64,000 nucleotides of DNA, from the NCBI RefSeq assembly GCF_043729335.1, contig NZ_JAYTLQ010000050.1, forward strand, positions 105,547 to 169,546, read 5' to 3'. The notes below the pieces were generated by a model. That model was given only the letters and a program-made list of their open reading frames with translations, was not told the origin of the DNA and did not search any database. How positions within the stretch are numbered: the stretch's first letter is position 1; the number at the start of each line of letters is the position of its first letter. The stretch is from Crenothrix sp043729335. Its GTDB lineage: Bacteria; Pseudomonadota; Gammaproteobacteria; Methylococcales; Methylomonadaceae. Made by a program: the position numbers and the translations under genes. Shown piece after piece: positions 52,015 to 61,725 of the stretch.

Positions 52015-52398
52015 TTATGCATCCTGACTTTTGGGAATCAAAATCCACAACACAATGGCGACCAAAAATAGTGCCGGAACATCCCCAAGCAGGTTTGCCC
52101 GTTCGTTTTCATCTGCAATAGCTTGAACCAGCATAATTGCGCCATGCACGATATTTACCCAGATGGTGAACCATATCAGGCTCAGGTGTTGCATTGGGTT
52201 TTTTGCGGCGCGGATGAGGAATACACCCAACGTGGCATATATGCCCATAATCATCTGCTCGTCTTCCGGTTGACGAGGCTCCCAGCCCCAGCCGGATGGC
52301 CAAATCCACATCATCATGGCATAAATGCCGAAAATAAAAATAACGCCAATAATCCAAAGAGCCACACTAAGATATTTGAGTTTTTGATCGGGTGTCAT
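52015..52398 (-). CDS. DUF6632-type small membrane protein
   Basis: 127-residue inner-membrane protein with four hydrophobic helices. The repeating pattern MMxMWIWP...MIMGIYATLGVFLIRAAKNP and a HGAIMLVQAI helix match the DUF6632 family as I recall it. I start at ATG 52398 (MTPDQKLKY), preceded by AGAGG, rather than at a frame 14 codons longer. Role unknown. Confidence 0.7.
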   Translation of the reverse strand: MTPDQKLKYLSVALWIIGVIFIFGIYAMMMWIWPSGWGWEPRQPEDEQMIMGIYATLGVFLIRAAKNPMQHLSLIWFTIWVNIVHGAIMLVQAIADENERANLLGDVPALFLVAIVLWILIPKSQDA

Positions 52399-52674
52399 AT
52401 TGACCTCTTGAGGTTTTATTCGCCTGATGATTGCTAACAAATTAATTTCTATCTTTAAATTTTATTTTGTCCTGTAATTTCGGGTTGTCAAGCTTGATTT
52501 TAAGGTCAATTTTAAATTGGCCAATATCTACCGTTGCACGAATAACTCTTGCGGCCAAGTCTGATCATGGGACAGCATGTTAAAGGTTATAAGCGTTGAG
52601 CCTTTTAAAAAGCGACCTAAATACTTATTATGTCATTAATAATTGTTCTAAATAATAAGCAATCATGAGGTCTT

Positions 52675-53581
52675 ATGAAATTTAAACCAAAAAGCATGAT
52701 TAAAACTAATCTCCCAAGGCGCTACGCCAAAGTCAACATTCTGGACGGCAGATTAGAAATTGACGACAGAGATGGCTGGTATTCGTATCTGCATGATCCT
52801 TATCATTTTATGTTAACCATTCCTTGGGCGGGTTTTACCTTGGTGGTTTCATTAGGTTATGTTGGAATTAACATTTTTTTTGCGCTGCTTTATCTAGCTG
52901 GGGGGAATTGCTTGGCGGGCGCAAAACCAGGTTCTTTTGCTGATGCATTCTTTTTTAGCGTACAAACACTGGCTTCCATTGGTTATGGCACGATTGCTCC
53001 TAAGACATTTTACGCCAATACCGTAGTGACGCTAGAAGCCCTTATCAGCTTACTGGTAATTGCTTTGGTAACAGGCTTGACCTTTGCCCGGTTTACAAAA
53101 CCTAACGCCAAGGTTATTTTTACCCATAACGCTGTTATTTCAGAACATAATGGTATTCCGACATTGACTTTCAGGGCAGCAAATAAACGCCGAAACCAGA
53201 TAGTGGAGGCAAGAATTAATGTCGATTTATCGATTGACCAGGTAACCCGAGAAGGTGAATCTATTCGCCGTTTTTATGAGCTTAATTTGCTACGCCAGCG
53301 TACTTCCAGCTTCAATCTCGCCTGGACAGTCAGGCATGTCATAGATGAAAACAGCCCGTTATTTGGAATGACATCAGATGCCCTCATTGCAGGCAAGGCC
53401 GCTGTTATTGTCTCATTGGTTGGTGGACGAAACAGTTGCCTACACTATTCATGCCCGGCATAATTATTTGGCACAGGAAATTCTATGGAACTATCGCTTT
53501 GCAGACATGCTGACAAATGATCCGAACGGGGACCGCTTTCTTGATTATCAGTATTTTGATACCGTGCTTCCCATAGAGTAA
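52675..53581 (+). pseudogene. Inward-rectifier K+ channel (KirBac-like), one frameshift
   Basis: KirBac-type potassium channel of about 301 residues if read through a single frameshift. The first part (52675 to about 53424) carries the slide helix, two TM helices and the selectivity filter SIGYG (residues 101-105), then the cytosolic immunoglobulin-like domain. The C-terminal end (VDETVAYTIHARHNYLAQEI...RFLDYQYFDTV) continues in the +1 frame to 53581. Removing one G at about 53421-53424 restores LVVDETVAYTIH, which is the family reading. The first frame alone ends at 53463. GAGG precedes ATG 52675. It may be a decaying gene, a sequencing error or a phase-variable site; the channel core is intact. 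Confidence 0.8.
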
Positions 53582-53701
53582 GCGCTAATTCTGCCCGTTA
53601 AAAGACAGACATTCATGCAAAGCGGACGATACCGTTAGGCTGGCAAGGCTTATTTCATAACCCGAAATTTAAGCACTTTCCACTTTGCCATGATTAAATT
53701 T

Positions 53702-55165
53702 TTATATCCCCAAAGACTCCCACATCTCATCCACCTTTTTAATCACTTGCGGCGACATAGCAATCGTGCGTCCCCATTCTCGCGTGGTTTCCCCTGGCCA
53801 TTTATTGGTAGCATCAAAACCTACCTTAGAACCCAATCCAGAAACAGGCGATGCAAAATCCAGATAATCAATTGGCGTGTTTTCCAGAATAGTTAAATCT
53901 CTGGCCGGATCCATACGGGTAGTAATCGCCCAGATCACATCTTGCCAGTTACGCACATCCACATCGTCATCCACTACAATCACAAATTTGGTGTACATAA
54001 ACTGTCGTAAATAAGACCACGTCCCCAGCATCACGCGCTTGGCATGTCCGGCGTACTGCTTTTTCATGCTGATAACCGCCATGCGGTACGAACAACCTTC
54101 CGGTGGCAGATAAAAATCGACAATTTCCGGAAACTGTTTTTGCAGAATGGGAATAAACACTTCGTTTAAAGCTACGCCTAATATCGCCGGTTCATCGGGT
54201 GGACGGCCCGTGTAAGTGCTATGGTAAATGGGCGCGTAACGTTGAGTGATGCGCTCTATGGTAAACACAGGAAAATGATCGACCTCATTGTAATAGCCGG
54301 TATGATCGCCAAACGGGCCTTCTGCTGCGGTTTCATCGGGGTAGATAAAACCTTCAAAAACAATTTCCGCACTGGCCGGCACTTGCAAATCACTGAGCAG
54401 GCATTTGGCCAATTCGGTTTTGCTGCCGCGTAACAAGCCTGCAAAGGCGTATTCCGACAGCGAATCCGGTATCGGTGTAACCGCCGCGAGTATAGTGGCA
54501 GGGTCTGCACCCAAAGCGACAGCAACCGGAAACGGCTGGCCAGGATGGGCTTTTTGCCACTCCTTAAAATCCAGCGCCCCACCACGATGCGCCAGCCAGC
54601 GCATAATGACTTTGTTTTTGCCAATCACCTGCATCCGGTAAATGCCCAGATTTTGCCGCTCTTTATTCGGGCCTTTGGTAATTACCAGCGGCCAGGTAAT
54701 CAGCGGTGCAGCATCTTCCGGCCAACAGGTTTGGATGGGGAACACACTTAAATCAATTTCGTCGCCTTGGCGCATCACCTCCTGACACGGCGGCGAACTC
54801 ACCAGTTTGGGTGCCATATTTAAGACTTGCTTAAAAATCGGAAACTTCTCCCAGGCATCTTTCATGCCTTTGGGTGGCTCCGGTTCTTTTAAATACGCGA
54901 GCAATTCACCAATGCCGCGTAATTCAGTCACCGATTCCGCGCCCATACCCATTGCCACACGGCGCGGTGTACCGAATAAATTACCCAGCACAGGAATATT
55001 GTAGCCGGTAGGATTTTCAAACAACAACGCAGGCCCGCCCATTTTTAAGGTACGGTCGCAAATCTCGGTCATTTCCAGATAAGGATCAACCGGCACGTTA
55101 ATGCGCTTTAGTTCACCTTGCTTTTCCAGTTGCGCGATAAAATCACGCAGGTCTTTATACTTCAT
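53702..55165 (-). CDS. ubiD: 4-hydroxy-3-polyprenylbenzoate decarboxylase
   Basis: 487-residue prenylated-FMN-dependent decarboxylase of ubiquinone biosynthesis. Recognisable parts: the opening YKDLRDFIAQLEKQGELKRI, GRPPDEPAILGVALNEVFIPILQKQFPEIVDFYLPPEGCSYR near residue 310 with the active-site Glu, and VIVVDDDVDVRNWQDVIWA near residue 400. It overlaps the prlC stop region by 4 bp (ATGA), so the two are cotranscribed. The flavin prenyltransferase UbiX is not in the window. Confidence 0.95.
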   Translation of the reverse strand: MKYKDLRDFIAQLEKQGELKRINVPVDPYLEMTEICDRTLKMGGPALLFENPTGYNIPVLGNLFGTPRRVAMGMGAESVTELRGIGELLAYLKEPEPPKGMKDAWEKFPIFKQVLNMAPKLVSSPPCQEVMRQGDEIDLSVFPIQTCWPEDAAPLITWPLVITKGPNKERQNLGIYRMQVIGKNKVIMRWLAHRGGALDFKEWQKAHPGQPFPVAVALGADPATILAAVTPIPDSLSEYAFAGLLRGSKTELAKCLLSDLQVPASAEIVFEGFIYPDETAAEGPFGDHTGYYNEVDHFPVFTIERITQRYAPIYHSTYTGRPPDEPAILGVALNEVFIPILQKQFPEIVDFYLPPEGCSYRMAVISMKKQYAGHAKRVMLGTWSYLRQFMYTKFVIVVDDDVDVRNWQDVIWAITTRMDPARDLTILENTPIDYLDFASPVSGLGSKVGFDATNKWPGETTREWGRTIAMSPQVIKKVDEMWESLGI

Positions 55166-57201
55166 GCGGCAATGCCGTTGTGCCTTAACAGCGCATCAAT
55201 ATTGGGTTTGCGGCCACGGAAGTTTACAAATAAATCCATAGCATTATTACTGCCGCCTTTTTCCAGTACCTGTGTTAAGAAAGCATTGCCCGTATCTTCG
55301 TTAAAAATGCCCAGTTCTTCAAACAAAGAGAACGCATCGCTGGATAACACTTCTGCCCATTTATAGCTGTAATAACCTGCTGCGTAACCACCGGCAAAAA
55401 TATGTGAAAAGCCATGCGCAAAACGATTGAAAATAGGCGGTTTAACCACAGATACCTGATTGCGAACCTGTTCCAGTATCTCGTAAATACGCCCGCCTTT
55501 TTCAGGGTCGTAATTAAGGTGAATTTTGAAATCAAACAACGAAAACTCCAATTGCCTGACCATAATCATACCGGCCTGAAAGTTTTTGGCGGCGATCATT
55601 TTGTCGAACAAGTCTTGTGGCAATGGCTCGCCGGTTTGGTAATGGCCGGAAATTAATGCTACCGCTTCGCGTTCCCAGCACCAGTTTTCCATAAACTGGC
55701 TGGGTAATTCCACTGCATCCCATTCCACACCATGTATACCCGACACGCCCAAATAATCCACCTGCGTGAGCATGTGGTGCAAGCCGTGGCCAAATTCATG
55801 AAACAAGGTGATAACTTCGTCGTGGGTCAATAATGCCGGATCGTTGCCTGTTGGCGATGAAAAGTTACAGGTCAAATACGCCACCGGTATTTGTATGCCG
55901 TTAGCGGTTTTTTTGCGGTTAACGCAATCGTCCATCCAGGCACCGCCGCGCTTTTTGGTTCTGGCGTATAAATCAATATAAAACTGGCCACGTAACTGGC
56001 CGGTTTTATCGTGAATCTGAAAAAACTGCACATCAGGATGCCAGCTGTCAAAGTCGGTAATTTCGCTGATTTGCAAGCCATACAATTTATTGACGATAGC
56101 AAATAAACCCGGTAACACGCGGGTAATAGGAAAATAAGTTTTTACCTGTTCTTCGGAAAACTTATAGTTATGCTCACGCATTTTTTCCGAATAATAGCCC
56201 ATGTCCCACGGTTGAAGGTCGATCATGTTATAACGGTGCTGAGCAAAAGCACGTAGTTCAGCTAAGTCGGTGTGGGCTTGAGGTTTGGATTTAACGGCTA
56301 AATCTTGCAGAAAACCCACGACTTCATCGGCAGTGTCGGCCATTTTGGTGGCTAACGAGAGTTCAGCGTAATTATTAAAGCCTAACAGTTGCGCCTTCTG
56401 ATGACGCAACGCCAGAATTTGCTCCATGATGTCGGAGTTATCCCATTGACCGGCGCTTGGGCCTTTATCGGAAGCGCGCGTGCAAAAAGCGGTATACACC
56501 TCTTCGCGCAGCTCACGTTTATCGGCATACGTCATTACGGCGGAATAAGACGGAAATTGCAGGCTAAGCAGCCAGCCGGTTTTATCTTCGTTAGTGGCTG
56601 CTTGTTGTGCTTGCGCCAGCGCTGATTCGGGCAATCCCGCTAAATCTTCTACATCGGCAATTAATTTTGTCCAGGCATTACTGGCATCCATGAGATTTTC
56701 TTCATAAGTGCTGGCTAGTTTTGACAGCTGTTGGCTGATATCCTGGTAACGCTGCTTTTTGTCAGCATCTAAATCCACACCGGATAACTTGAAATCTCTT
56801 AGCGCATTAGTAATGATTTTTTGCTGGGCAGTGTCCAGGCTTTTAAACTGCTCGCTTTCAGCAATCTTGCGATAAGCGTTAAACAGCTCGGCATTTTGGC
56901 CCATTTCGGTGCTGTATTGACTGAGCTTGGGCAAACACGCATTGTAAGCTGCGCGTAATTCGTCATTATTAAGCACCGAATTGATATGGCTGACCGGTGA
57001 CCAGGCTTTATTAAGCTTATCATCAACATCTTCCAAAGGGTCAATCAGGTTTTCCCAGGTGTAATCACTCGTGGCTTGCAGATGCTTTTTGACAACCGCA
57101 CGCGCATCGGCTAATAGTTGATCTATCGCAGGTTCGACATGTTCGGGTTTAATCTTGGAAAATAGCGGTAAAGTTGAATAATCGAGTAGTGGATTTGTCA
57201 T
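55162..57201 (-). CDS. prlC: Oligopeptidase A (M3 metallopeptidase)
   Basis: 679-residue cytoplasmic zinc oligopeptidase that degrades signal peptides and small peptides. The zinc motif HEFGHGLHH (near residue 470) and its downstream Glu region are intact, and the start NPLLDYSTLPLFSKIKPEHVEPAID and ending GRKPNIDALLRHNGI are family-typical. It lies immediately upstream of ubiD with a 4-bp overlap. An rdd-type gene follows 53 bp further along the window, on the same strand but upstream. Confidence 0.95.
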   Translation of the reverse strand: MTNPLLDYSTLPLFSKIKPEHVEPAIDQLLADARAVVKKHLQATSDYTWENLIDPLEDVDDKLNKAWSPVSHINSVLNNDELRAAYNACLPKLSQYSTEMGQNAELFNAYRKIAESEQFKSLDTAQQKIITNALRDFKLSGVDLDADKKQRYQDISQQLSKLASTYEENLMDASNAWTKLIADVEDLAGLPESALAQAQQAATNEDKTGWLLSLQFPSYSAVMTYADKRELREEVYTAFCTRASDKGPSAGQWDNSDIMEQILALRHQKAQLLGFNNYAELSLATKMADTADEVVGFLQDLAVKSKPQAHTDLAELRAFAQHRYNMIDLQPWDMGYYSEKMREHNYKFSEEQVKTYFPITRVLPGLFAIVNKLYGLQISEITDFDSWHPDVQFFQIHDKTGQLRGQFYIDLYARTKKRGGAWMDDCVNRKKTANGIQIPVAYLTCNFSSPTGNDPALLTHDEVITLFHEFGHGLHHMLTQVDYLGVSGIHGVEWDAVELPSQFMENWCWEREAVALISGHYQTGEPLPQDLFDKMIAAKNFQAGMIMVRQLEFSLFDFKIHLNYDPEKGGRIYEILEQVRNQVSVVKPPIFNRFAHGFSHIFAGGYAAGYYSYKWAEVLSSDAFSLFEELGIFNEDTGNAFLTQVLEKGGSNNAMDLFVNFRGRKPNIDALLRHNGIAA

Positions 57202-57253
57202 AATTATAACCGGGTGGTAACTGTGATTTTACGGGCTATCAACGAATGTAAGC

Positions 57254-57718
57254 TTATTTGATGTTAGACTGTGGAAAAATGGCGGTTTTGGAAAGTCGGT
57301 CATGCCAACTGTATTTTTTTTTATCAAAAATTATCCAGATAAAACCCAGTCCACACACTAGCCAAGATAACAGCGCCGCAATAAAACGCAAGAACGCCTG
57401 ATACCAGCTGAGGGGAGTTTGATCGAGAGTCAGCACTTTGAGTTTCCAGGCGCGTAAGCCTAAGGTTTGGCCACCATGTGTCCAAAACCAGCCATAAAAC
57501 CCAAAGCTGATAAGCAATAAATACAGAGGATATAAAATCTGGCGAGAGGTGAAGGCTTCGCCTGCATTAAAAGGCAATAATAATGCAGTAGCCAAAAATA
57601 AAACTGCCAGCAGGAGCAAAAAATCATAAATAATGGCGGCCATACGCCGCCAAAAACCAGGTGGGGAGATAATCTCTACACCTGAGTTTTTTGGTTTCTT
57701 TAACGATAAACCAGACAA
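57254..57718 (-). CDS. RDD family membrane protein
   Basis: 154-residue inner-membrane protein with three hydrophobic helices and the RDD hallmarks: RRMAAIIYDFLLLL (Arg and Asp of the name) near residue 24, GQTLGLRAWKLKV near residue 86 and the terminal WHDRLSKT. The frame starts at TTG 57718, directly after the stop of the small gene upstream (TAATTG), which suggests reinitiation; the Met at residue 27 is the next possible start but would cut the first helix short. Function is unknown; some RDD proteins are ion antiporters. Confidence 0.85.
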   Translation of the reverse strand: MSGLSLKKPKNSGVEIISPPGFWRRMAAIIYDFLLLLAVLFLATALLLPFNAGEAFTSRQILYPLYLLLISFGFYGWFWTHGGQTLGLRAWKLKVLTLDQTPLSWYQAFLRFIAALLSWLVCGLGFIWIIFDKKKYSWHDRLSKTAIFPQSNIK

Positions 57719-57898
57719 TTAAGCTTTAAACAACATGAGTTTTTGACCAAAATACATCGCCATTGCCACCAGCGCACCCATCATGACCAGCGAGAATAAA
57801 AACGGCGGCCTATGAAACAATAGCACGAAAAAATCGGCTAAAAAAAGGCTGGTTAATAAGGGTTGGTTGATAAAGCCATCAAGAATCTTTTTGAACAT
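57719..57898 (-). CDS. Small hydrophobic membrane protein
   Basis: 59-residue protein with two hydrophobic stretches (residues 14-32 and 35-50). Starts at ATG 57898, preceded by AGGAAA six bases upstream; the earlier in-frame start at 57913 is less well placed. It ends one base before the RDD gene start, so the two are translationally coupled. No family recognised. Confidence 0.55.
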   Translation of the reverse strand: MFKKILDGFINQPLLTSLFLADFFVLLFHRPPFLFSLVMMGALVAMAMYFGQKLMLFKA

Positions 57899-58121
57899 AA
57901 TGTTTCCTGTCAAGTGTACGGATGAAATCCTGTACAGATGTTTTAAAAAAGGGTTTACCTGACTTTATTTTATGAACGGTTATGTGTCAGGATTACTGAT
58001 AAATCAGTGCCTGATTCTACTATATTAGAAACAAATATTAAAGAAACCTACCTTTTGGGCTAGAATGTGCTCCAGTGGTATTATTGCCCCATGATGAACA
58101 AAACAACTAAGGGTTAAAGTT

Positions 58122-59516
58122 ATTCTAAATTTCTTCAAAAAATTTATTAATTTGGCTAAGCATGACGCTGAGCTTGTTGACGAGACAGTTGCTGAGCAGG
58201 TCAGAGTTTATTCCAGATCAGAGCATACTATTTCCAGGGCGCAAATCAGTGAAAATGCCTTGAAGGTATTGTATCGCCTGCAAAAAGAAGGTCATGAAGC
58301 CTATTTGGTCGGCGGTTGTGTGCGCGATTTGTTATTGGGCAGAGAACCCAAAGATTTCGACGTGGCAACAGATGCCAATCCTGATGAAATCAAACGCATC
58401 TTTCGTAACTGCCGCATTATTGGCCGACGTTTTCGCTTGGCGCACGTTCATTTTGGTCGGGATGTGATTGAAGTGGCGACGTTTCGCGGTGATGGCAACA
58501 AGCAACTGAATGATTTGCAAGTTCTGGACAGGGAAGGGCGCTTGTTGCGCGATAACATCTACGGCACTGTTGAGGAAGATGTTTGGCGCAGAGATTTTAC
58601 TGTCAATGCCTTGTACTATCGGCTGAAAGATTTTGCGGTGCTTGATTATGTCGGCGGCATGGCTGACCTTAATTCAGGCACGCTAAAACTCATCGGTGAT
58701 CCTGAGACACGGCTACGTGAAGATCCGGTGCGCATGTTAAGAGCGGTGCGTTTTGCCGTTAAACTGGGCTTTATATTGGATGTCGAGTGCCAAAAAGGGA
58801 TTCACAGTGTTGTCGATCAATTAAGCAGTATACCCAGTGCGCGTCTTTATGATGAAACCCTAAAGCTTTTTATGTCGGGTTATGCATTGCAAACCTTCGA
58901 AATGTTAAGTCATTATGGTCTATTTAAAATATTATTTCCCAGCACTGAAAAAAATCTGATTAGCAAAAGCGGGGATGCGGCCAGGAAGTTAGTAACCCGG
59001 GCCTTACAAAATTCAGATGATAGAATCGCTGAAGGCAAAACCGTGACGGCTTATTTCTTATTTGCAGCTCTCTTATGGGAACCTGTGCAATCGCGTGCTA
59101 AGACACTGATGGCTCAAGGGGTAGGCGAGTATATGGCTCAGCAGGATGCCGCTAACGAAATTATTGCCAAACAGGTTAAAAGTACCGCTTTACCACGTCA
59201 TATTACTATGGCCATGCGGGAAGTGTGGAGTTTTCAATCCAAACTTGATGTATGCGTCGGTTCTAAACCCAGCCGTTTAATCACCCATCCTAGATTTAGA
59301 GCCGGTTATGATTTTTTACTGTTGCGTGCTGAAACCGGTAGTGCATCACCAGAGCTGGCAGAGTGGTGGGGCAAATACCAATCTGCTGATGAAACCGAAC
59401 AACGTGCCATGACTCAACCTCCGCGTAATGGATCAGCTACTAAGCCTAAACGCAAATACAATAAACGTAAACGCACTACGCCGATTAACTCAGGGACAGA
59501 CACTTCAGAGCAGTGA
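58122..59516 (+). CDS. pcnB: Poly(A) polymerase I, apparent ATT start
   Basis: Adds poly(A) tails to RNA to trigger decay. Nucleotidyltransferase core is canonical: LVGGCVRDLLLGREPKDFDVATDANPD with its Gly-Gly and Asp pair, RRFRLAHVHFG and VATFRGDG, then the RNA-binding helical domain and a basic tail (KPKRKYNKRKR). I start at ATT 58122, because AAGGG (58109-58113) lies 8 nt upstream and the added residues LNFFKKFINLAKHD look like a PcnB N-terminus. The first conventional start would be TTG 58152, with no Shine-Dalgarno. E. coli pcnB is known to use AUU. folK follows with overlap (TGATG), then panB and panC. Confidence 0.85.
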   Translation: MLNFFKKFINLAKHDAELVDETVAEQVRVYSRSEHTISRAQISENALKVLYRLQKEGHEAYLVGGCVRDLLLGREPKDFDVATDANPDEIKRIFRNCRIIGRRFRLAHVHFGRDVIEVATFRGDGNKQLNDLQVLDREGRLLRDNIYGTVEEDVWRRDFTVNALYYRLKDFAVLDYVGGMADLNSGTLKLIGDPETRLREDPVRMLRAVRFAVKLGFILDVECQKGIHSVVDQLSSIPSARLYDETLKLFMSGYALQTFEMLSHYGLFKILFPSTEKNLISKSGDAARKLVTRALQNSDDRIAEGKTVTAYFLFAALLWEPVQSRAKTLMAQGVGEYMAQQDAANEIIAKQVKSTALPRHITMAMREVWSFQSKLDVCVGSKPSRLITHPRFRAGYDFLLLRAETGSASPELAEWWGKYQSADETEQRAMTQPPRNGSATKPKRKYNKRKRTTPINSGTDTSEQ

Positions 59517-60028
59517 TGCAATACCGAGATGACTCAATAACACCTAAAATTACCGCCTATATTGGTATGGGCAGTAATTTGGCCGATCCGCTTGAACAAC
59601 TCTATCGTGCCCGTGAAGCCATCGCGGCTATAGACGATGTAACAGATCTGGGAATATCAAGCTTTTATCAAAGCCCACCCATGGGGCCTCAAGACCAGCC
59701 CGATTATGTCAATGCCGTGATGAAGGTGGCCACGCAGTTGTTGCCGCTGGATTTATTGCATAAGCTGCAAAGCATAGAAAATGAGCAGGGTAGGGTACGC
59801 GGCGAACGTTGGGGTGCTAGAACCCTGGATTTGGATATATTACTTTATGGCGACCAGTCCATTAACTTAGCTGAATTAACCGTGCCGCATGTTGGCCTTG
59901 CCCAACGCGCTTTTGTTTTATATCCCTTATCCGAAATAGCCCCAGAGCTTAATATAGCTGGCAAAGGTGATGTCAAAGACTTACTTAAACGCTGTCCGTT
60001 AGCGGGCTTAAAACGCCTGGATTCATGA
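59516..60028 (+). CDS. folK: 2-amino-4-hydroxy-6-hydroxymethyldihydropteridine pyrophosphokinase
   Basis: 170-residue folate-pathway enzyme that pyrophosphorylates hydroxymethyl-dihydropterin. Family motifs: AYIGMGSNLADP near residue 14, SSFYQSPPMGPQDQPDYVNAV and RGERWGARTLDLDILLYG, the ATP/Mg site. Start ATG 59516 overlaps the pcnB stop (TGATG); a GTG three bases earlier is also possible. Standard order pcnB-folK-panB. Confidence 0.96.
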   Translation: MQYRDDSITPKITAYIGMGSNLADPLEQLYRAREAIAAIDDVTDLGISSFYQSPPMGPQDQPDYVNAVMKVATQLLPLDLLHKLQSIENEQGRVRGERWGARTLDLDILLYGDQSINLAELTVPHVGLAQRAFVLYPLSEIAPELNIAGKGDVKDLLKRCPLAGLKRLDS

Positions 60029-60038
60029 AGATGCAACC

Positions 60039-60830
60039 ATGACAACATTGTTATCGATTAATGATTTAACTGATATGAAACGCCGTGGTGAAAAAATCAC
60101 CTGCTTAACTGCTTACGATGCCAGCTTTAGCGCGGTATTGGATAAAGTGGGCATTGATGTTATTTTGGTAGGCGATTCGCTGGGCATGGTTATTCAAGGC
60201 CATAGCACAACGGTACCGGTTTCGGTTAAAGACATGGTTTATCATAGCCGTTGTGTCAGCCAAGCGCGGCAACGTGCCTTTGTTATTGGTGACTTACCGT
60301 TTATGAGTTATGCCACACTTCAAGAGGCGGGCAAAAATGCAGCGCGATTAATGCAGCTGGGCGGCGTACAAATGGTTAAGCTGGAAGGTGCGCGTATGGA
60401 TTACGTTAGTTTTTTAGTGGATCAGGGCATTCCGGTGTGCGGCCATTTAGGTTTGTTACCGCAATCGATAAATCAATTAGGCCGTTATGCGGTGCAAGGT
60501 AAAAATACCCCAGATGCCGAAAAGATCAGCGAGAATGCCTACGCGCTGCAACAAGCGGGAGCGAGTTTGCTGGTTTTGGAGTGCGTACCCGCAGCGCTTG
60601 CCAAACAGATCAGCGAGCAACTCAGTATTCCGGTGATTGGTATTGGCGCAGGTGTAGACTGCGATGGCCAGGTTTTGGTATTGTATGACATGCTCAATAT
60701 TGGCATTATTAAACGCCCGCGATTTTCTAAAAATTTCATGACAGATGTTAATAGCATTGAAGAGGCTGTTGCAGCTTACCATCGTGCAGTTAAAATCACT
60801 CAATTTCCCGCTCCTGAACATAGTTTTTAA
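60039..60830 (+). CDS. panB: 3-methyl-2-oxobutanoate hydroxymethyltransferase
   Basis: 263-residue first enzyme of pantothenate synthesis; it adds a hydroxymethyl group from methylene-tetrahydrofolate to 2-oxoisovalerate. Opening LTAYDASFSAVLDKVGIDVILVGDSLGMV contains the Mg and substrate residues (Asp in VGDSLG), and GGVQMVKLEGA, GHLGLLPQSINQLG and IGIGAGVDCDGQVLVLYDML are conserved. It is 10 bp after folK and 5 bp before panC. Confidence 0.97.
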   Translation: MTTLLSINDLTDMKRRGEKITCLTAYDASFSAVLDKVGIDVILVGDSLGMVIQGHSTTVPVSVKDMVYHSRCVSQARQRAFVIGDLPFMSYATLQEAGKNAARLMQLGGVQMVKLEGARMDYVSFLVDQGIPVCGHLGLLPQSINQLGRYAVQGKNTPDAEKISENAYALQQAGASLLVLECVPAALAKQISEQLSIPVIGIGAGVDCDGQVLVLYDMLNIGIIKRPRFSKNFMTDVNSIEEAVAAYHRAVKITQFPAPEHSF

Positions 60831-60835
60831 GTTTA

Positions 60836-61678
60836 ATGCAAACAGTTAATACAGTAGTGCAGTTGCGCGCTGCCATAAAAAAATGGCGGCTGGCCGGTGA
60901 AAGTGTCGCCTTTGTGCCGACAATGGGCAATTTACATGCCGGGCATTTAAAGCTGGTTGAAGCCGCCAAAAACTATGCAGATCGCGTGGTAGTGAGTATT
61001 TTTGTAAACCCCACCCAATTTGGGGTTACTGAAGATTTTGGCAGTTACCCCAGAACAGAAGCCGCCGATCAGGAAAAGCTGGCTAGCGTTAATACCGATT
61101 TAGTATTTTTGCCCAGCCTGGAAGATATGTACGCACCGGGTGCCCGTACTACCGTGGTTGTTGACGGCTTATCTACAGTGTATTGCGGCGCATCACGGCC
61201 TGGACATTTTGTGGGAGTGGCCACCGTTGTGTGTAAATTATTTAACATGGTGCAGCCGGATGTTGCTGTCTTTGGTGCTAAAGATTTTCAGCAATTGATT
61301 ATTATTCGCACGATGGTCATGGATTTAAATATTCCTGTTGATATCATTGGCGTAGAAACTGCCCGCGAAGAAAGTGGTTTGGCGATGAGCTCGCGTAACA
61401 GTTATTTGAGCGAGCCAGAGCGGGTGACTGCTGCAAAGGTGTATCAGGTTTTGTGCAGGGCACGCACGTCTGTACTGGCGGGCAACCAATCGTTGAAAGA
61501 AATTGAAATTGATTCTATGTTTTTTTTGCATAAATCCGGTTTTCATCCCGAGTATTTCAATATTTGCCGTAGTAGTGATTTAAAAAAAGCCGATGCGGAT
61601 GATCGGGAATTAGTGATATTAACGGCGGCAAAATTAGGTAAAACGCGGTTAATCGATAATATTCAATTTACCCGATAA
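60836..61678 (+). CDS. panC: Pantothenate synthetase
   Basis: 280-residue ATP-dependent ligase joining pantoate and beta-alanine. The HIGH-like GNLHAGHLKLVEAAK near residue 31, VSIFVNPTQFGVTEDFGSYPRT near residue 56, ASRPGHFVGVATVVCKLFNM and FGAKDFQQLIIIRTMVMDL, and the KMSKS-like MSSRNSYLS near residue 184 are present. Last gene of the pcnB-folK-panBC operon; panD is not adjacent. Confidence 0.97.
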   Translation: MQTVNTVVQLRAAIKKWRLAGESVAFVPTMGNLHAGHLKLVEAAKNYADRVVVSIFVNPTQFGVTEDFGSYPRTEAADQEKLASVNTDLVFLPSLEDMYAPGARTTVVVDGLSTVYCGASRPGHFVGVATVVCKLFNMVQPDVAVFGAKDFQQLIIIRTMVMDLNIPVDIIGVETAREESGLAMSSRNSYLSEPERVTAAKVYQVLCRARTSVLAGNQSLKEIEIDSMFFLHKSGFHPEYFNICRSSDLKKADADDRELVILTAAKLGKTRLIDNIQFTR

Positions 61679-61725
61679 GCCTTATACGCTCTGGAGATAT
61701 CGCAGTTTTTAATAAGAGGTGAGCC

